From assembly GCA_030704615.1 (NCBI GenBank), contig CM060734.1, positions 35,604,042 through 35,668,041 of the forward strand: 64,000 nucleotides of DNA. The letters are read 5' to 3'. The notes below the pieces were generated by a model that was given only the letters and a program-made list of their open reading frames with translations, was not told the DNA's origin and made no database searches. A program made the position numbers and the translations under genes. The stretch is from Takakia lepidozioides (Eukaryota > Streptophyta > Takakiopsida > Takakiales > Takakiaceae). Each line of letters opens with the position of its first letter. The stretch's first letter is position 1. Positions 22,663-33,204 of the stretch are shown one piece after another.

Positions 22663-25600
22663 TCAATTTCGAATTTGAATCCAATCAGTCTGTGTGCCTG
22701 AAGTGGAGCCAGACAAAAGGGGGAGGAGCACTGTGTTGTAGAGGTCAGAATCACCCTCCATGCCAAAAAGGCTTCTTCCACCTGCCTTGCATGCATGGTA
22801 AGTTGCTCCTGCACCAGACAGGAGAACATGAACAGTTTGGTGGGGGGATTTAAGCAGATGAAACTGTTGAAAGAAAACCAATTTGGAAGGGAAAAAACGA
22901 ACCTGTGGACACAGAAAGATCGACCACCCGTGCAGAGCGGTGGCTGCATGACTCCAGCAGTATTTGCATGAACGCTGGGGACTTTTCCTTTGCACCTCTC
23001 CAGGGAGTGCCATCTGGTCTCTTCAGAGTTTGACTGAACTGCATGAAGTTGTACAAAATGTCATCGACATGGGGCTCATAGGGGGGGTTGACGAAACAAC
23101 CCTGGTCAGAAATCTCAAAGCTGCGGATGGAGGATGGTGTCTTTGAGGTGCGAATCCTCCGCAGGCAGATCGCCTCGAACATCCTCGTCTGCCAAAGATA
23201 ACAGGTTAGTGTGGTAAACACAATCTATAGTGGAAGTGTGTACATCGGCTATTCAGAACTCAGACACAAAAAAATCATGAATCGGTGATGATTGGTGTCG
23301 ATCATAACACATTCTACTAGAGTGGAGCTGCAGAGAACATTGAAACTCATGATGAAAGCACAAGCAGAAGGGAGACGACATACCAGCTGACCAGGGAAAC
23401 CCCCTTTCACAAGGTAGAGGCTGTTCACACAATTCCATGTGCGCAAAACTTCAAACCCTGAAGACTTGAGGTATGATGCCAATGCCCGACGACTATCATT
23501 GTCACATGACTGAAAAAGCAGAAGTGTCCCTGCATCAGAGAGGAAGTTGTTACAGAACCCGAACACCCAACTTCAGTAGTTGTCCTCGAATTTGTTCTAG
23601 CCTGGCGTCTTGCCCTTTGGAAGAACTTCTGGCACAACCTGGCCATCCGGGATGTCGAGAATAACAATGTCGGCCGCATAAGTTTTCTGCACACCGCACA
23701 CGAAGGTGGGACCTGTGCTCACCTGCAACAGACATGTTTTTTATAAGAACGATGGCAAGAATGTTTTCAAAGAACGAGACTGAAATACTGCCAACGAAAC
23801 TTTCAGAGAAAAAGGAAAGAAACTGGAATTCTCACCAGATTGAGGAATGAGATTATATTGTCCCAGGTAGGGGATGGCACCCCAGTGTATCCTCTCTTTC
23901 GACTCTGCATCATCAACAGCCAACCCTCATTAACAATTTTCATCTCTCCTGCCGAATCAGAACGGGAAGGGTGTGGCTTGGCATCGAACACGCACTGAAG
24001 AGTGCGGGTATATCTTCCAGCAGTAAAGTCCTGCCCACTCTCCATCTCCTTTTCTTTCTCCTTCCCCTTGTCCTTTTCCTTCTCTTTGGACTTGTCTTTG
24101 TCCTTTGGCTTTGCTGGTGAAATGGCTATGACATCAACAGCCTTGTCTTTTGGTTTGCAGCCCGCCTTCTTTCCCTTCTGCGGCGTTCCCTGAGCATCAG
24201 GCTCCTTGGCAGCCAATGTTGCTATGTTTCGTTGGTACTCTTCGTCAGTCAAAGGCGCCAGCATCTCAGCGTTATTGTTCAAGTATTTCATATGTTGTTC
24301 TTGAAAGGTCGTGTGCTCCGATGGGCAGTCAAGGTACCACCCACAGTCTCTGAAGTGAGAAGGACTACAGTCCTTCAATATCCCTGCAGTATACATGGTT
24401 GGATCGTTTGCAGGGTCCGACCACATGTCAAGATAGTCTGGAATTCTGCTCAGGTGATTTCCTTCCATAAGCACATATTTCGTGTACCTGAAAAAAGGAG
24501 ATAAATCCCAACCCACAAAAGCGCTCAGTGAGTAAGATGCAAGTAGAACAGAATGAAAAAAACATAGATTGAAATAGCTCTGAGAACTGCTCCAAGGACC
24601 TTTCAGGACCACACGACTGCTCCAGATGTGAATGTCGTCAACGCCATTCAAAACATTCCATTCAATGATACTGTAAATACACCCTAATCCAGGTGAATGC
24701 AAACTATCGTTTTGGAATGACACAGACATAGAAGTGAATGTTGTCAACGACATTCACTAATCAAGCCTAATTATTCCTCAAATGAAGCAAAATCACAGGA
24801 TGGAAATCATAAACTCGAGTAAGGAACCCTCCAGGAAAACTCAATGCACATTCATAACGAACATATCACTGAGGACCTCACAACAACACTGTATGTGAAT
24901 GGCGTCAACGCCATTCACAAAAATACCAAAAAGAAACCAATTACTTAGCTCCCAATCCATGTAAATTCAAATTGTCGTTGTTGAATAATACAGACACAGA
25001 AGTGAATGTCGTCAACGACATTCACTTTGGACAGAGCTTATCAAGCCTCCAGATTCCTCGGAAGAGGCAAAAACAATGCAGAACAACTGAATGTCTGCAT
25101 TGACATTCAGCAAAATGAAGTGAGGAACCCTCACTGTAACCTCTATGGACATTACAAAAATTTACATAACTCTGAGGTCCTCTCAACAACTCCGGATGTA
25201 AATGTCGTCAACGCCATTCAAGGACATTATCAATTCTAATCAAGGACACTATAATTACACCCTTAGATCCTAACCAGGTGAATTCATATACTCGCTTAAG
25301 AATGACTCAGACAAAGAAGTGAATGTCGTCAACGACATTCAATCTGGATCTATGATTGCAATCCTTATGAAGCCACATTTTTTCCCAAAAAAAACAGTAG
25401 AGTTTCAAGTATGACATTGCACATGTACACAACTCGCGCCATGGCCCACTCTCCTCCAACCTGACTGTCAAAGTCGTTGGACCGTAAAATGTTACCATCT
25501 TTGGAGAACTCCCGGAAAAAACAGTATCTCCAGGTGAGACCTCTCCACTTCCTTATGTATGCCTCCAATGACATTTGGGGAGGGGAAACAATCGAAATGT

Positions 25601-26366
25601 TCAGGTCCTTCAAAGTCTGATCCAGCACAATGACGGCGCGCTTTTCGAGCTGCAAGTAGTATATTTGTCAGAATTGCAAATAAGATACTCATAATCGAAT
25701 GGCGTTAACGACGCTCGCAATTCAGTAGTTCATGTTAAAGAAGGGACGATGAAGGACTCCTTAAAAAGGCAATCAGACAGACTGTATGATCTGAACAACA
25801 GTGAATGACTGTACCGATAGTCACCCACTCATTGTGCGGTAAACCCTTAGCAGAGGAGTAGAAAGCAAATCACCTTTGTGATGGTCGGTAACGACAATCC
25901 CTGTCTGGGACATTCCACTCAATCTCTACGCATATCTTCAACAATGAAATGTAAGTTAGAGAAAAATTACTGACGCATTCTTAGGTTTTGAAATTGGATC
26001 CCCTTCTGCAGCTTTCCTCTTCCCTCTCACATCTGCTGGAATTTCTGTCTGCTCTAGGGTTTCTGGACCTTCTCCCGGTTCTGCGTTCCGCGTGCTTCCA
26101 CCTCCTTCAGTGTCCCTGCGAATCATCTCTGCCTCCACAGGCTGGCGCACTCTTATCGCCGACTGTGTCACAGCCGCTGCCTCAGTCTTCGTCTGCTCTT
26201 CTGAATCAGTCTCCGCGTACACCTGCTGCCTTGGCCCTGTGTTCTCCAACAAACGACGCCTCGTCATTTGCTCTCTTGCTCTACGTCTCTCTCTAAGGGA
26301 AGTAAAATAAAGAGACTTTCTTCTCTTTCGTATTGTAGAAGGAACCCTCTTTAGCTTGACTACCAC
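22663..26366 (-). pseudogene. MULE accessory gene: beta-class (permuted) amino-methyltransferase-like protein, two premature stops
   Basis: Seven exons with GT-AG sites and matching phases: 26366-25971, 25925-25874, 25649-25496, 24487-23836, 23722-23384, 23188-22903, 22808-22663. They total 2025 nt (674 codons plus stop). The N-terminus is basic (IRKRRKSLYF, RERRRAREQMTRRRLL), NLS-like. Exon 4 has a K/E/D-rich tract. Exon 5 has AADIVILDIPDG (position of motif IV, D/NPPY), then DAGTLLLFQSC and SSGFEVLRTWN (strand-helix-strand). Exon 6 has EKSPAFMQILLESC, and VVDLSVSTG joins across the intron to ATYHACKAGGRSLFGMEGDS (motif I and the following strand). This order, IV before I, is that of beta-class DNA amino-methyltransferases. 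TAG (23597-23599) and TGA (23573-23575) in exon 5, and the degenerate motif IV, argue against activity of this copy. The family assignment is by motif only. Confidence 0.65.
24630..25718. repeat. Array of 20-bp palindromes in a large intron
   Basis: Consensus GAATGtCGTCAACGaCATTC at 24630, 24736, 24897, 25004, 25089, 25200, 25321 and, degenerate, about 25697. The palindromes sit in longer tandem units of about 270-310 bp, which also share GAGGAACCCTC, ACATTxATAA and CTGAGGxCCTCxCAACAAC. All but the last lie in the intron 24488-25495 of the methyltransferase-like gene. Confidence 0.85.
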
Positions 26367-27122
26367 TCTCTCTCTAAGCGCGAAAAGTAGAAAAACGCAG
26401 TGACTCCCGATTTCTTGCGGGATTGCCTGCGTTCTTGCGTGTCTCTAGAAGCATCGGATTCCCACTCGCGTGACCGTTACACATAGTCGTTCCCTTATTA
26501 GTGCACATGCCAGCAATTGGTGTACAGCTGTTCGTATTCAGTTTTGGATGTCTGACGTGTGTCGCCCAAAAAAAACGGCGTGTTCTTTATTAGAACGGTT
26601 TCAATATTTAAAAATAACAGCGAATCCCAGAAATCTTGGCGCACAGTCTTACACAAATAAATGTAAATGAACGAGAGTTTGATGGCAAATCTTGGAATAT
26701 CATACACGGTCATCCTTGTTAGCCAAACCCCTCATTCGTTTCACATTTGGAACTTTCCAGGTGCGCATGATCATTGGTAGTAGTATAAAGATACATTTAC
26801 TTATTCTGCAACCCATCCTCAGATCCTGTGGCATGCTTCCAGGAAGTCGGCTTTGTTATTGGGTTTATTGATGAGGTTCTGGTTAACGGTTTAACAGCTG
26901 CCGACACTGCTCCTAGGGATACTCTGACCACTGGGCTCACAAGAAAAGTAATTAAAATGGACGGCTGCATATCTGGAAAAAATAACATAATATGCACAGT
27001 CGTTGTCTGAGCTTCCTCCGCCATATTCTCTGCTCATTCTTCAACTGTGTTCTGGAGACATCAGTAAACCGATTTACACTAGATCTGCGATAGCAAGGTA
27101 CAAACGTACGCGTGGAAGGAAG
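26367..27122. promoter_or_regulatory. Shared intergenic region between the two divergent MULE genes
   Basis: 756 bp separating the ATG of the minus-strand gene (26366) from the ATG of the transposase (27123). No coding frame. Transcription both ways from here would be needed for both genes; no specific core promoter element was decisive. Confidence 0.45.
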
Positions 27123-30100
27123 ATGGCTTCCTCTGAAGCGGAGTTCTTCTCTGACGACAAACCAGTGCCGTTCTCCCAGGAAGTCCTTGACAATGGATTT
27201 GCAATTGTTCTGGAACATGTCTTGGCTACCCGTTTTCAGCTGCAGAATGGCTCCATCTTTTTGGAGAAAGAGGTGTACGATCTAAAGGGAAGTTGTTGAA
27301 ATACTCTTTCCAAAACCGTGATGAGACGGCTCATATCAGCCAGTGGAGAGTGCGTCCTGGTCGATACAGAGTACTTGGAGAGCCTCGGCGAAAGTCCCTT
27401 GGGTCATATGTGACGCCCGGGACTGCTGCTTCGGTCGTTGAAGACAAGAGGGAGGTGGTGGTGAAAAAAGAACAGATGTCCTCCACTCCAATCGTTGAGC
27501 TTTCGGATTCTTCCGATGATGACATAAGTGAAATTCCAAATCCAGTCCTTCCTACTGTGGTTGGAGAAGCTGATGAAGAAGAGATTTGTAGTGTCATTCC
27601 AAAATTGCGGGCGATGGGAGGAATGGCTGGATTCAAAAGTGAGTTGCGGGGAATTGATTGGGAATCTTTGAAGCAGGTGCCTGTGAAGTTCTTGCCGGAG
27701 ACTTTTGATGGCGATATCCTATTCGAGCTGCCTCCTCCTCCGCGAGTTGGAGGTGTAACAATCATGATGCATGGAATGGACAAGAAACACGACGGGCACC
27801 CATGGTGCAGAACAAAAACATCCAATATTCAGAATGATGACAAGCTTGTTTTCAGGAGGACAGTTTGCAATGGACACCTTAGGTGTGATAATTTGAATTG
27901 CAGACACTTTCTTCAGTCTGGGGTTCATAATCAAAGCGAATGGGAGGGTCTGGCGGAAAATCCATTTCAGCCTGGGACTGCCCCTCCACCGGCAAACACT
28001 TTCGTCTGCAAATTCTGCAAACTTGTGCCATCCTGCTTTGCGTTCTGCGGAGCAAGAATGTACTATGTTGTCCACCGTTTGGAAACAATGACAAAGCTTG
28101 TGTGCATTTCGGATTCCATAACCATCCTGTCTCGAAGGGGGATTACAGGGAGAGTGTTGAGACAGTATCGAGGTTGATCAAACAGGAGTTCGGGAGAAAC
28201 CCATCCGCAACAACATCTACAATTGCTCTTGGCGCAAACAAGTCTTTCTTGGAAAGCCATATTTTGAGTGAAGGGGATTCTGTGGGGACTAAACTTGACG
28301 GTGCAGCATTGGACCTGGTCATGGATCATTTCTCCACTTTAAGTTCACCTAACATTCAGCATCATATCAATGCATTGAGAATGGGCTATGGGATCAGAGG
28401 CTACATAGACAATATTTTGGAATTGAAACGAGTGAGCAAGTACGATTACATCCAGGACAATGTATTCCCAGGTCAAGGTGCCATCAAAGTTTTTCTTTTC
28501 AAAATGTCGACTGTTGGGGAGGGCAGTGGGGTTAGCCTCGTGAAGCGGATGCAGAAGACTGGGGACTTGCAGAACTGTTTTCTTATGTTTGATCATGTGA
28601 AACGAGTGAAGGATTGGACGACAATGGCTTGTCATGTCTACGATCCAGTGTACCAACGAGTTATGACAATTACAGTTTGTGACCTGCAATCCGAGGATAC
28701 GGAATCCCAGAAGCTCATGTGGAATTCCCTGATACATGTCATGGGCTGCCATGGGCTGCCATCTCCAAATTTCGCAGGTTTCATGGCGGATAGTGCTCAA
28801 GCAAATTTCAATGATGTTCGTATTGTCTTCGGATCGGGCGACCCAAAAGTGCCTATGCCAGGAAGAGAGCGTACATGTCTATTCCATTGGACACAATCTC
28901 TGGAAAAACATACAAAGTCGGACATCAAACCAGAGATGCAGACTCAGCACCGTAAATTGTGCAAAGAGTACAAAGATGCTAGAACAATGAAGGAGGCGGA
29001 CACTTTGTTCCAGACAATTCGTGCCTGGTGGTTCTCTTCTGGAGCTGCATCACTTGAGAGTATGAGAGCATTGGAAGATTGGCTGGCGTTTTGGCACTTC
29101 CGGTATAGACAGTGGGGAACAGCCATGACAATGGTACGAGGCTTCTATTTCATGCTTTATTCATATATTTGCTTTCCATATTTTTGACTCATTGCTTTCT
29201 TTATGTTGTTTCCTATGCACTGTTCTGAAGTGTGGTTATCCTCTTTGCAGAACATGTCCATTGAGGAAATGGCGGACATGCCATCTTGCAATTTGGCAGA
29301 AACTGTGCACAACGCATGGTTGCAGCAGTCTGGGAAACGAGGTCGGCATTTGTATGTGGCAACAACAGATGATTTGATACGTGTCTTGCAACAACAAACC
29401 CGATACCGTGATTTCTTACGAGGTGGGGTTGGTGGCAAGGGTCCGGACAAATGGGAGTTGATGTTGCGTGCTACAAACAGATCTGGGGATCCAATCAAGA
29501 TAGCACGGGCGGTGAGCATGTATGCCCAGGGAACGCCCCTTGTTTCTAGAGTTCCACATCTTGAAAGGGAGGAGAGATTCGGCTCCTGTAAGAGGAAATT
29601 GAACACTCCACCTGGTTCGGATTCAGATTCCCACAGGGCAGACCGTGATAACTTCTCGAAGCGTCATGTTCCCCTACATGACAGCTCCATGTCCGGAACC
29701 TCCATTGTGGAGGAACCTCCAACACGACGGCAAGCTCCAGCATCAAACAGTGCCACTGAAATGGTGCAGGAGAGAAACAACCCCCTTGATGTGCTTGAGT
29801 CCGCATGCCCCGACCACGTTTGGCACATAGAACGCACAAGTGTAGGGTCTCGTGTGAAATGTACAGCGATCAGGGCAACTAATTTCGAGAAGTGCACTTC
29901 ATCTATATCCAGAGGTGGTGCCCGAACTCCTGCTCTGACTTTCACGGGCTTGATGCGTCCATACGATCAACCATAAGCCAAGAACCACAAGTTCTGGTTC
30001 TGCGCAGATGATTGTGCCAGATGTGTGCATAGAACTGTGCATCCTTCCGTAGTGATGAAGCCATCTCCTCCAACCGTTTGGCCCGTGAAGGTGGGAACAC

Positions 30101-30636
30101 ATCTCAGCTTTCAGGAGATTGAAATGCTGGAGGAGGCAGGTTTTTCCCTTGCGAGACAACCCCAACTCCATGCATGTGCTACTACTTCTGTGTCCTCTCG
30201 GGTCCCCCCGGCAAATCCTGACTTGTGGCCAACCAAACGAGATGGAAAGCTCGTTCGGCGTTTCCCTCCAACCGCTGAACACTTTGGCAAAGTGGAGTCC
30301 GCAAGAATGCTCCAAGCTCGTGTTGAAAGCACCACGGAAGTACCCGATCCAGGATATGGTCGGGTATTCACAATCATCACTTCCACATCTGCTATTCATG
30401 ACAGGACCTACGACATCACGGTTTCCAATTTCCCCAATTGCACATGTCCTGATTTTGTGAATATGCTATCAACCAGTTTGGGCAAGAGAGGTAAATTCAT
30501 ACCCTGCAAACATTTGTATTTCATATTTTTGAGGAGGATGGTTTGCGATCCCAAACGTGACAACTTCATTCACCAGGCCACTATGAGTTTCAACGAGGTT
30601 GATACTCTTTTGCATCGGGATACAACACATGGGTAG
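27123..30636 (+). pseudogene. MULE transposase with zinc-binding N-terminus and SWIM zinc finger
   Basis: The N-terminus starts MASSEAEFF at 27123. A zinc-binding region follows (CNGHLRCDNLNCRHFL, later CKFCKLVPSC and FGFHNHPV, as in WRKY-GCM1-like domains of MULEs). The DDE core comes next: D in LMFDHVKRVKDW, D in GFMADSAQANF, then the MULE-type CLFHW motif and a helix with ESMRALEDWLAFW. The C-terminus has the SWIM finger CTCPDFVN...CKH (30439-30513). An intron 29134-29250 (ATG|GTACGA...TTGCAG|AAC) keeps phase. The enzyme would cut the element ends in the nucleus. One-base frameshifts near 27290 and 28086 and an in-frame TAA at 29974-29976 inactivate it. If these are assembly errors the gene would be complete. 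Confidence 0.82.
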
Positions 30637-30639
30637 CAT

Positions 30640-31256
30640 GAACTATGTAATGTGGTATGTGGATGACCATGATTTGAAATGTGTAATTCACATCAATTCG
30701 TCGGCTGTGCAATGATATGGCCTCCAACTATACGGAGTGAGCTCTGAGTGACAACTTTTAGGTAGTGCACATTTGTCATTGCACCGTTCGAAGTCTACAT
30801 GTCTTGCTGTCGATATGCACTACAATCATCTTTTGAAGATGATCCTAACTCTCATTGTTATTTGAGGAGGGAGGAAGGTCTTCCCGTGGCAGCCTTTATG
30901 GCGCACACTTTGTGAGGATATTTTGTCGTCCTCGTAATTGTAAAAGTGAAACAAGCATTTGTAATTGCACAATGTTGGATGCTGCAATTGTAGGCCTCAA
31001 CACTCGTCTTGATTCTATTTAGGCAAGATTCCCTGCATTAATTCCACGGCCATAGGACCATCCACGGTTATAGGCGGTGCATGTTAATGCTGACGTGGCA
31101 GATGACGGACAGTGCCACGTCATCATTTACCGCCACATCAGCATGCTGACATGACGCTCACGCCACGTCAGCGTGTGTGCAGACTCACGCCACGTCACTC
31201 GTGCGTGAGCGTACGCTCGCGCGTTCACGCGCAACGCTCACGCCATTGCGTCGTTG
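30640..31256. repeat. Right terminal region of the MULE
   Basis: Non-coding. The last 170 bp hold repeated CACGCCACGTCA and GCGTGAGCG-like motifs mirroring the left end. The element ends at 31256 (TCGTTG) directly before the 9-bp duplication. Confidence 0.7.
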
Positions 31257-31386
31257 CTTCTTGCCTCTCTTACTCTACCTTTGTTTCAGACTGTAGATTC
31301 CATGGACCTGACAGGGCAACACCACTCTAGTCTGTAATTTCACTCACCTAACCGTATACAGGATACCACGAAAATCTAACATTCCA

Positions 31387-32250
31387 TTTGCTACAACAAA
31401 ATCAAAGTTGCAATCTCTCTCTAGGGTTTCATGATGAGAACAACAAGATCTCCCAAAGCAATAGATGACACTTCAACTTCTTTACTGCCAATCAAATTCA
31501 ACAGCCTGATTCAGGTGAACATCCCAGCAGCCACCCATTGCATCCTACCTCACCCCAAAAACTTTCCGTTCCACCTGCCTCGCAACCGCTTATATGCCTT
31601 TCTCCATCCCCTCCGGTGATGATCGTCCCGTCCCCTCTGGCAGTTTTTACAGACTGTCTTCATAACGCCGATGCTATCCTATCTTGGCCCTTAGATTCTC
31701 TCTCAGACGCAGATCATCCTCTGCTATTCTAATCGAGCACTCCGGGCATCAAAGCCTCCTGCAGTTTCTAGATCTGCCATCATTCCCATATCACAAACGC
31801 AGCTCACGAGATTGCATGGACCCCCTAAATGACAAATGTTTATGCATAAAGACTCACTGCTGCTCCACAGATTTCACAAGCCGTATCTGATTCCCAGCAG
31901 AAGCTCTTCATCGCAAACCACTTTTTGATGCACATGTCTCCACGAGCCACCTATGTTGTTATGAAACTAGGGCATATGAATGATATCAACTGCATCATCA
32001 GAGCTGCACCAAAAATCATTCATTACTACATTAACACAATGTCACGATACTTAGGAAAATTTGCAACACATGAGAGACCATATATTCCCACTACATGTGT
32101 AGTGAGTTTTTTTTTTTTAAGGAGACAACGTCCCTGTTGTCCATTGTACCTCCTTCCTTGGTCACATCCTGCACATACAGTTTAATGTCTCGCCTGCTGC
32201 ACACCCATATCTTGCCAGCACCATCCTTCAACAAACATTTGCGTTCAACC
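31387..32250 (-). other. 3' non-coding part of gypsy A
   Basis: About 860 bp between the integrase stop and the 3' LTR. No coherent frame. The expected purine-rich tract before the LTR is not obvious; only CCTAGAGAGAGATTG on the minus strand, 40 bp away, is purine-rich. Confidence 0.55.
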
Positions 32251-33192
32251 TCACTGGCTAGTCTTGAATTCTCTAGATTTTTGTACCCCCTGAAAGGAAT
32301 ACGGCCCCTCCCATGGACTTACCATAGCTCCCTGCTTTCCTGGTCGAATCATCATCACCAGAGCGTTATCAGGCAACTCCTCATACTGATGACTAGCTCC
32401 TTTCCTGCGTTCATAGCCTCGTGCTTGGCGTTGCTGACCCTTCTTGACATTGGATTTCAATTTGTGCTTGAGCTCATGAAGGAATTGCACCTTCTTGCTC
32501 ATCATTACAGCCATGGCCTCCGGTGAGTGACTATCCTCCACTGGCTTAGACAACTGCTTCAACTCATTGTCAATGCCTAACCTAGGCAACCTCCCAGTCA
32601 GAACCTGAAAAGGGGAGAAGTTGGTGGTGGCTTGTACCCCCATCCTGTATCCCATCAAGGCCTTATACAAATGTTTGTCCCACTCAGCAGAGTTGCTGGT
32701 TCCTAGGGTAGTTATGCTGATTTTCAGCGATTTGATCACCCTTTCAACCATCCCATTGCACTGAGGCCAGTAGGGCGCACTATGCTGCCTCCTGATCCCA
32801 TACATAGTGCACACATCGTCAAATTCCCCTTTCCATTCTGTACCTTTATCAGTTAATATGAAGCGAGGACAGCCATACCTACTAATGATTTCTTCCTCGA
32901 GAAACCGTGCAGTCAAATGGGAGGAGTGATCAACCATTGGCATAGCTTCCAGCCATTTCGAATAATGGTCAATTGCCACCAAAATGTATTTGTTGCCCTG
33001 CTCAGTGACTGGCAGGGGACTTGCAGTATCAAATGCAACCCTATAGAAAAGGTCAACCACCGGAATACTGTTCAATCTGGATGAACCAGACCGCATGACC
33101 CCTTTATCTTTAGTGCTCTGGCACTGTGGGTAGCATAGAATCACACTACGTATCAGCTCCGTCCTGTTATGCCAAAAGTACCGACGACACAC
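32251..33192 (-). CDS. Integrase of gypsy A (true copy)
   Basis: Continues the pol frame after a single in-frame TGA (33205-33207), probably a mutated CGA. The HHCC zinc domain spans that stop (RIHSDTGHFGI before it; CRRYFWHN and CYPQCQSTK after). The catalytic core has D in VAFDTASPLP, D in FILTDKGTEW and E in NGMVERVIKS, so all three acidic residues are present. It would insert the cDNA into chromosomes. A C-terminal domain follows (GQQRQARGYERRK, PGKQGAMVSPWEGPYSF). I see no chromodomain. Read-through or an intact relative would be needed for function. Confidence 0.85.
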   Translation of the reverse strand: MCRRYFWHNRTELIRSVILCYPQCQSTKDKGVMRSGSSRLNSIPVVDLFYRVAFDTASPLPVTEQGNKYILVAIDHYSKWLEAMPMVDHSSHLTARFLEEEIISRYGCPRFILTDKGTEWKGEFDDVCTMYGIRRQHSAPYWPQCNGMVERVIKSLKISITTLGTSNSAEWDKHLYKALMGYRMGVQATTNFSPFQVLTGRLPRLGIDNELKQLSKPVEDSHSPEAMAVMMSKKVQFLHELKHKLKSNVKKGQQRQARGYERRKGASHQYEELPDNALVMMIRPGKQGAMVSPWEGPYSFQGVQKSREFKTSQ

Positions 33193-33204
33193 TTCCTCTT
33201 GTGT

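Larger units (their letters stand above)
21594..31256 (+). mobile_element. 9.66-kb two-gene Mutator-like transposon (MULE)
   Basis: Boundaries are set by comparing the two LTRs of gypsy A. The left end starts CAGGGATGCCTTGGCGTGAG. The right end, reverse-complemented, starts CAACGACGCAATGGCGTGAG; they share the core TGGCGTGAGC. The 9-bp target duplication is the Mutator hallmark. Both ends carry repeated CACGCCACGTCA-like motifs, GC-rich against an AT-rich interior. Inside, a transposase gene runs right (27123-30636) and a seven-exon methyltransferase-like gene runs left (26366-22663), from a shared region of about 750 bp. Both are broken, so the copy is probably immobile unless helped in trans. 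Confidence 0.88.
20644..31386 (-). repeat. 3' LTR of gypsy A, interrupted
   Basis: The LTR sequence occupies 20644-21593 and 31266-31386 and matches 39104-40181 throughout. The interruption is the Mutator-like element. Its 9-bp target duplication is CTTTTTGCC (21585-21593) / CTTCTTGCC (31257-31265); the other LTR has the single site CTTCTTGCC. Confidence 0.88.

Noticed and set aside
23384-23722. Reading the accessory MULE gene as an MT-A70 (METTL3-type) RNA methyltransferase
   Set aside because: Motif IV is not DPPW, and the preserved DxSxxTG motif I with a following FGME strand fits bacterial-type beta-class DNA enzymes better. MT-A70 proteins have a degenerate motif I.
24002-24193. Open frame rich in Ser/Phe/Leu on the plus strand
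   Set aside because: Antisense of the K/E/D-rich tract in exon 4 of the minus-strand gene; low-complexity shadow.
24630-25340. Regularly spaced palindromic repeats, CRISPR-like at first sight
   Set aside because: Spacers are not unique but part of longer tandem units, the repeats are intronic in a eukaryotic transposon, and there are no cas genes.
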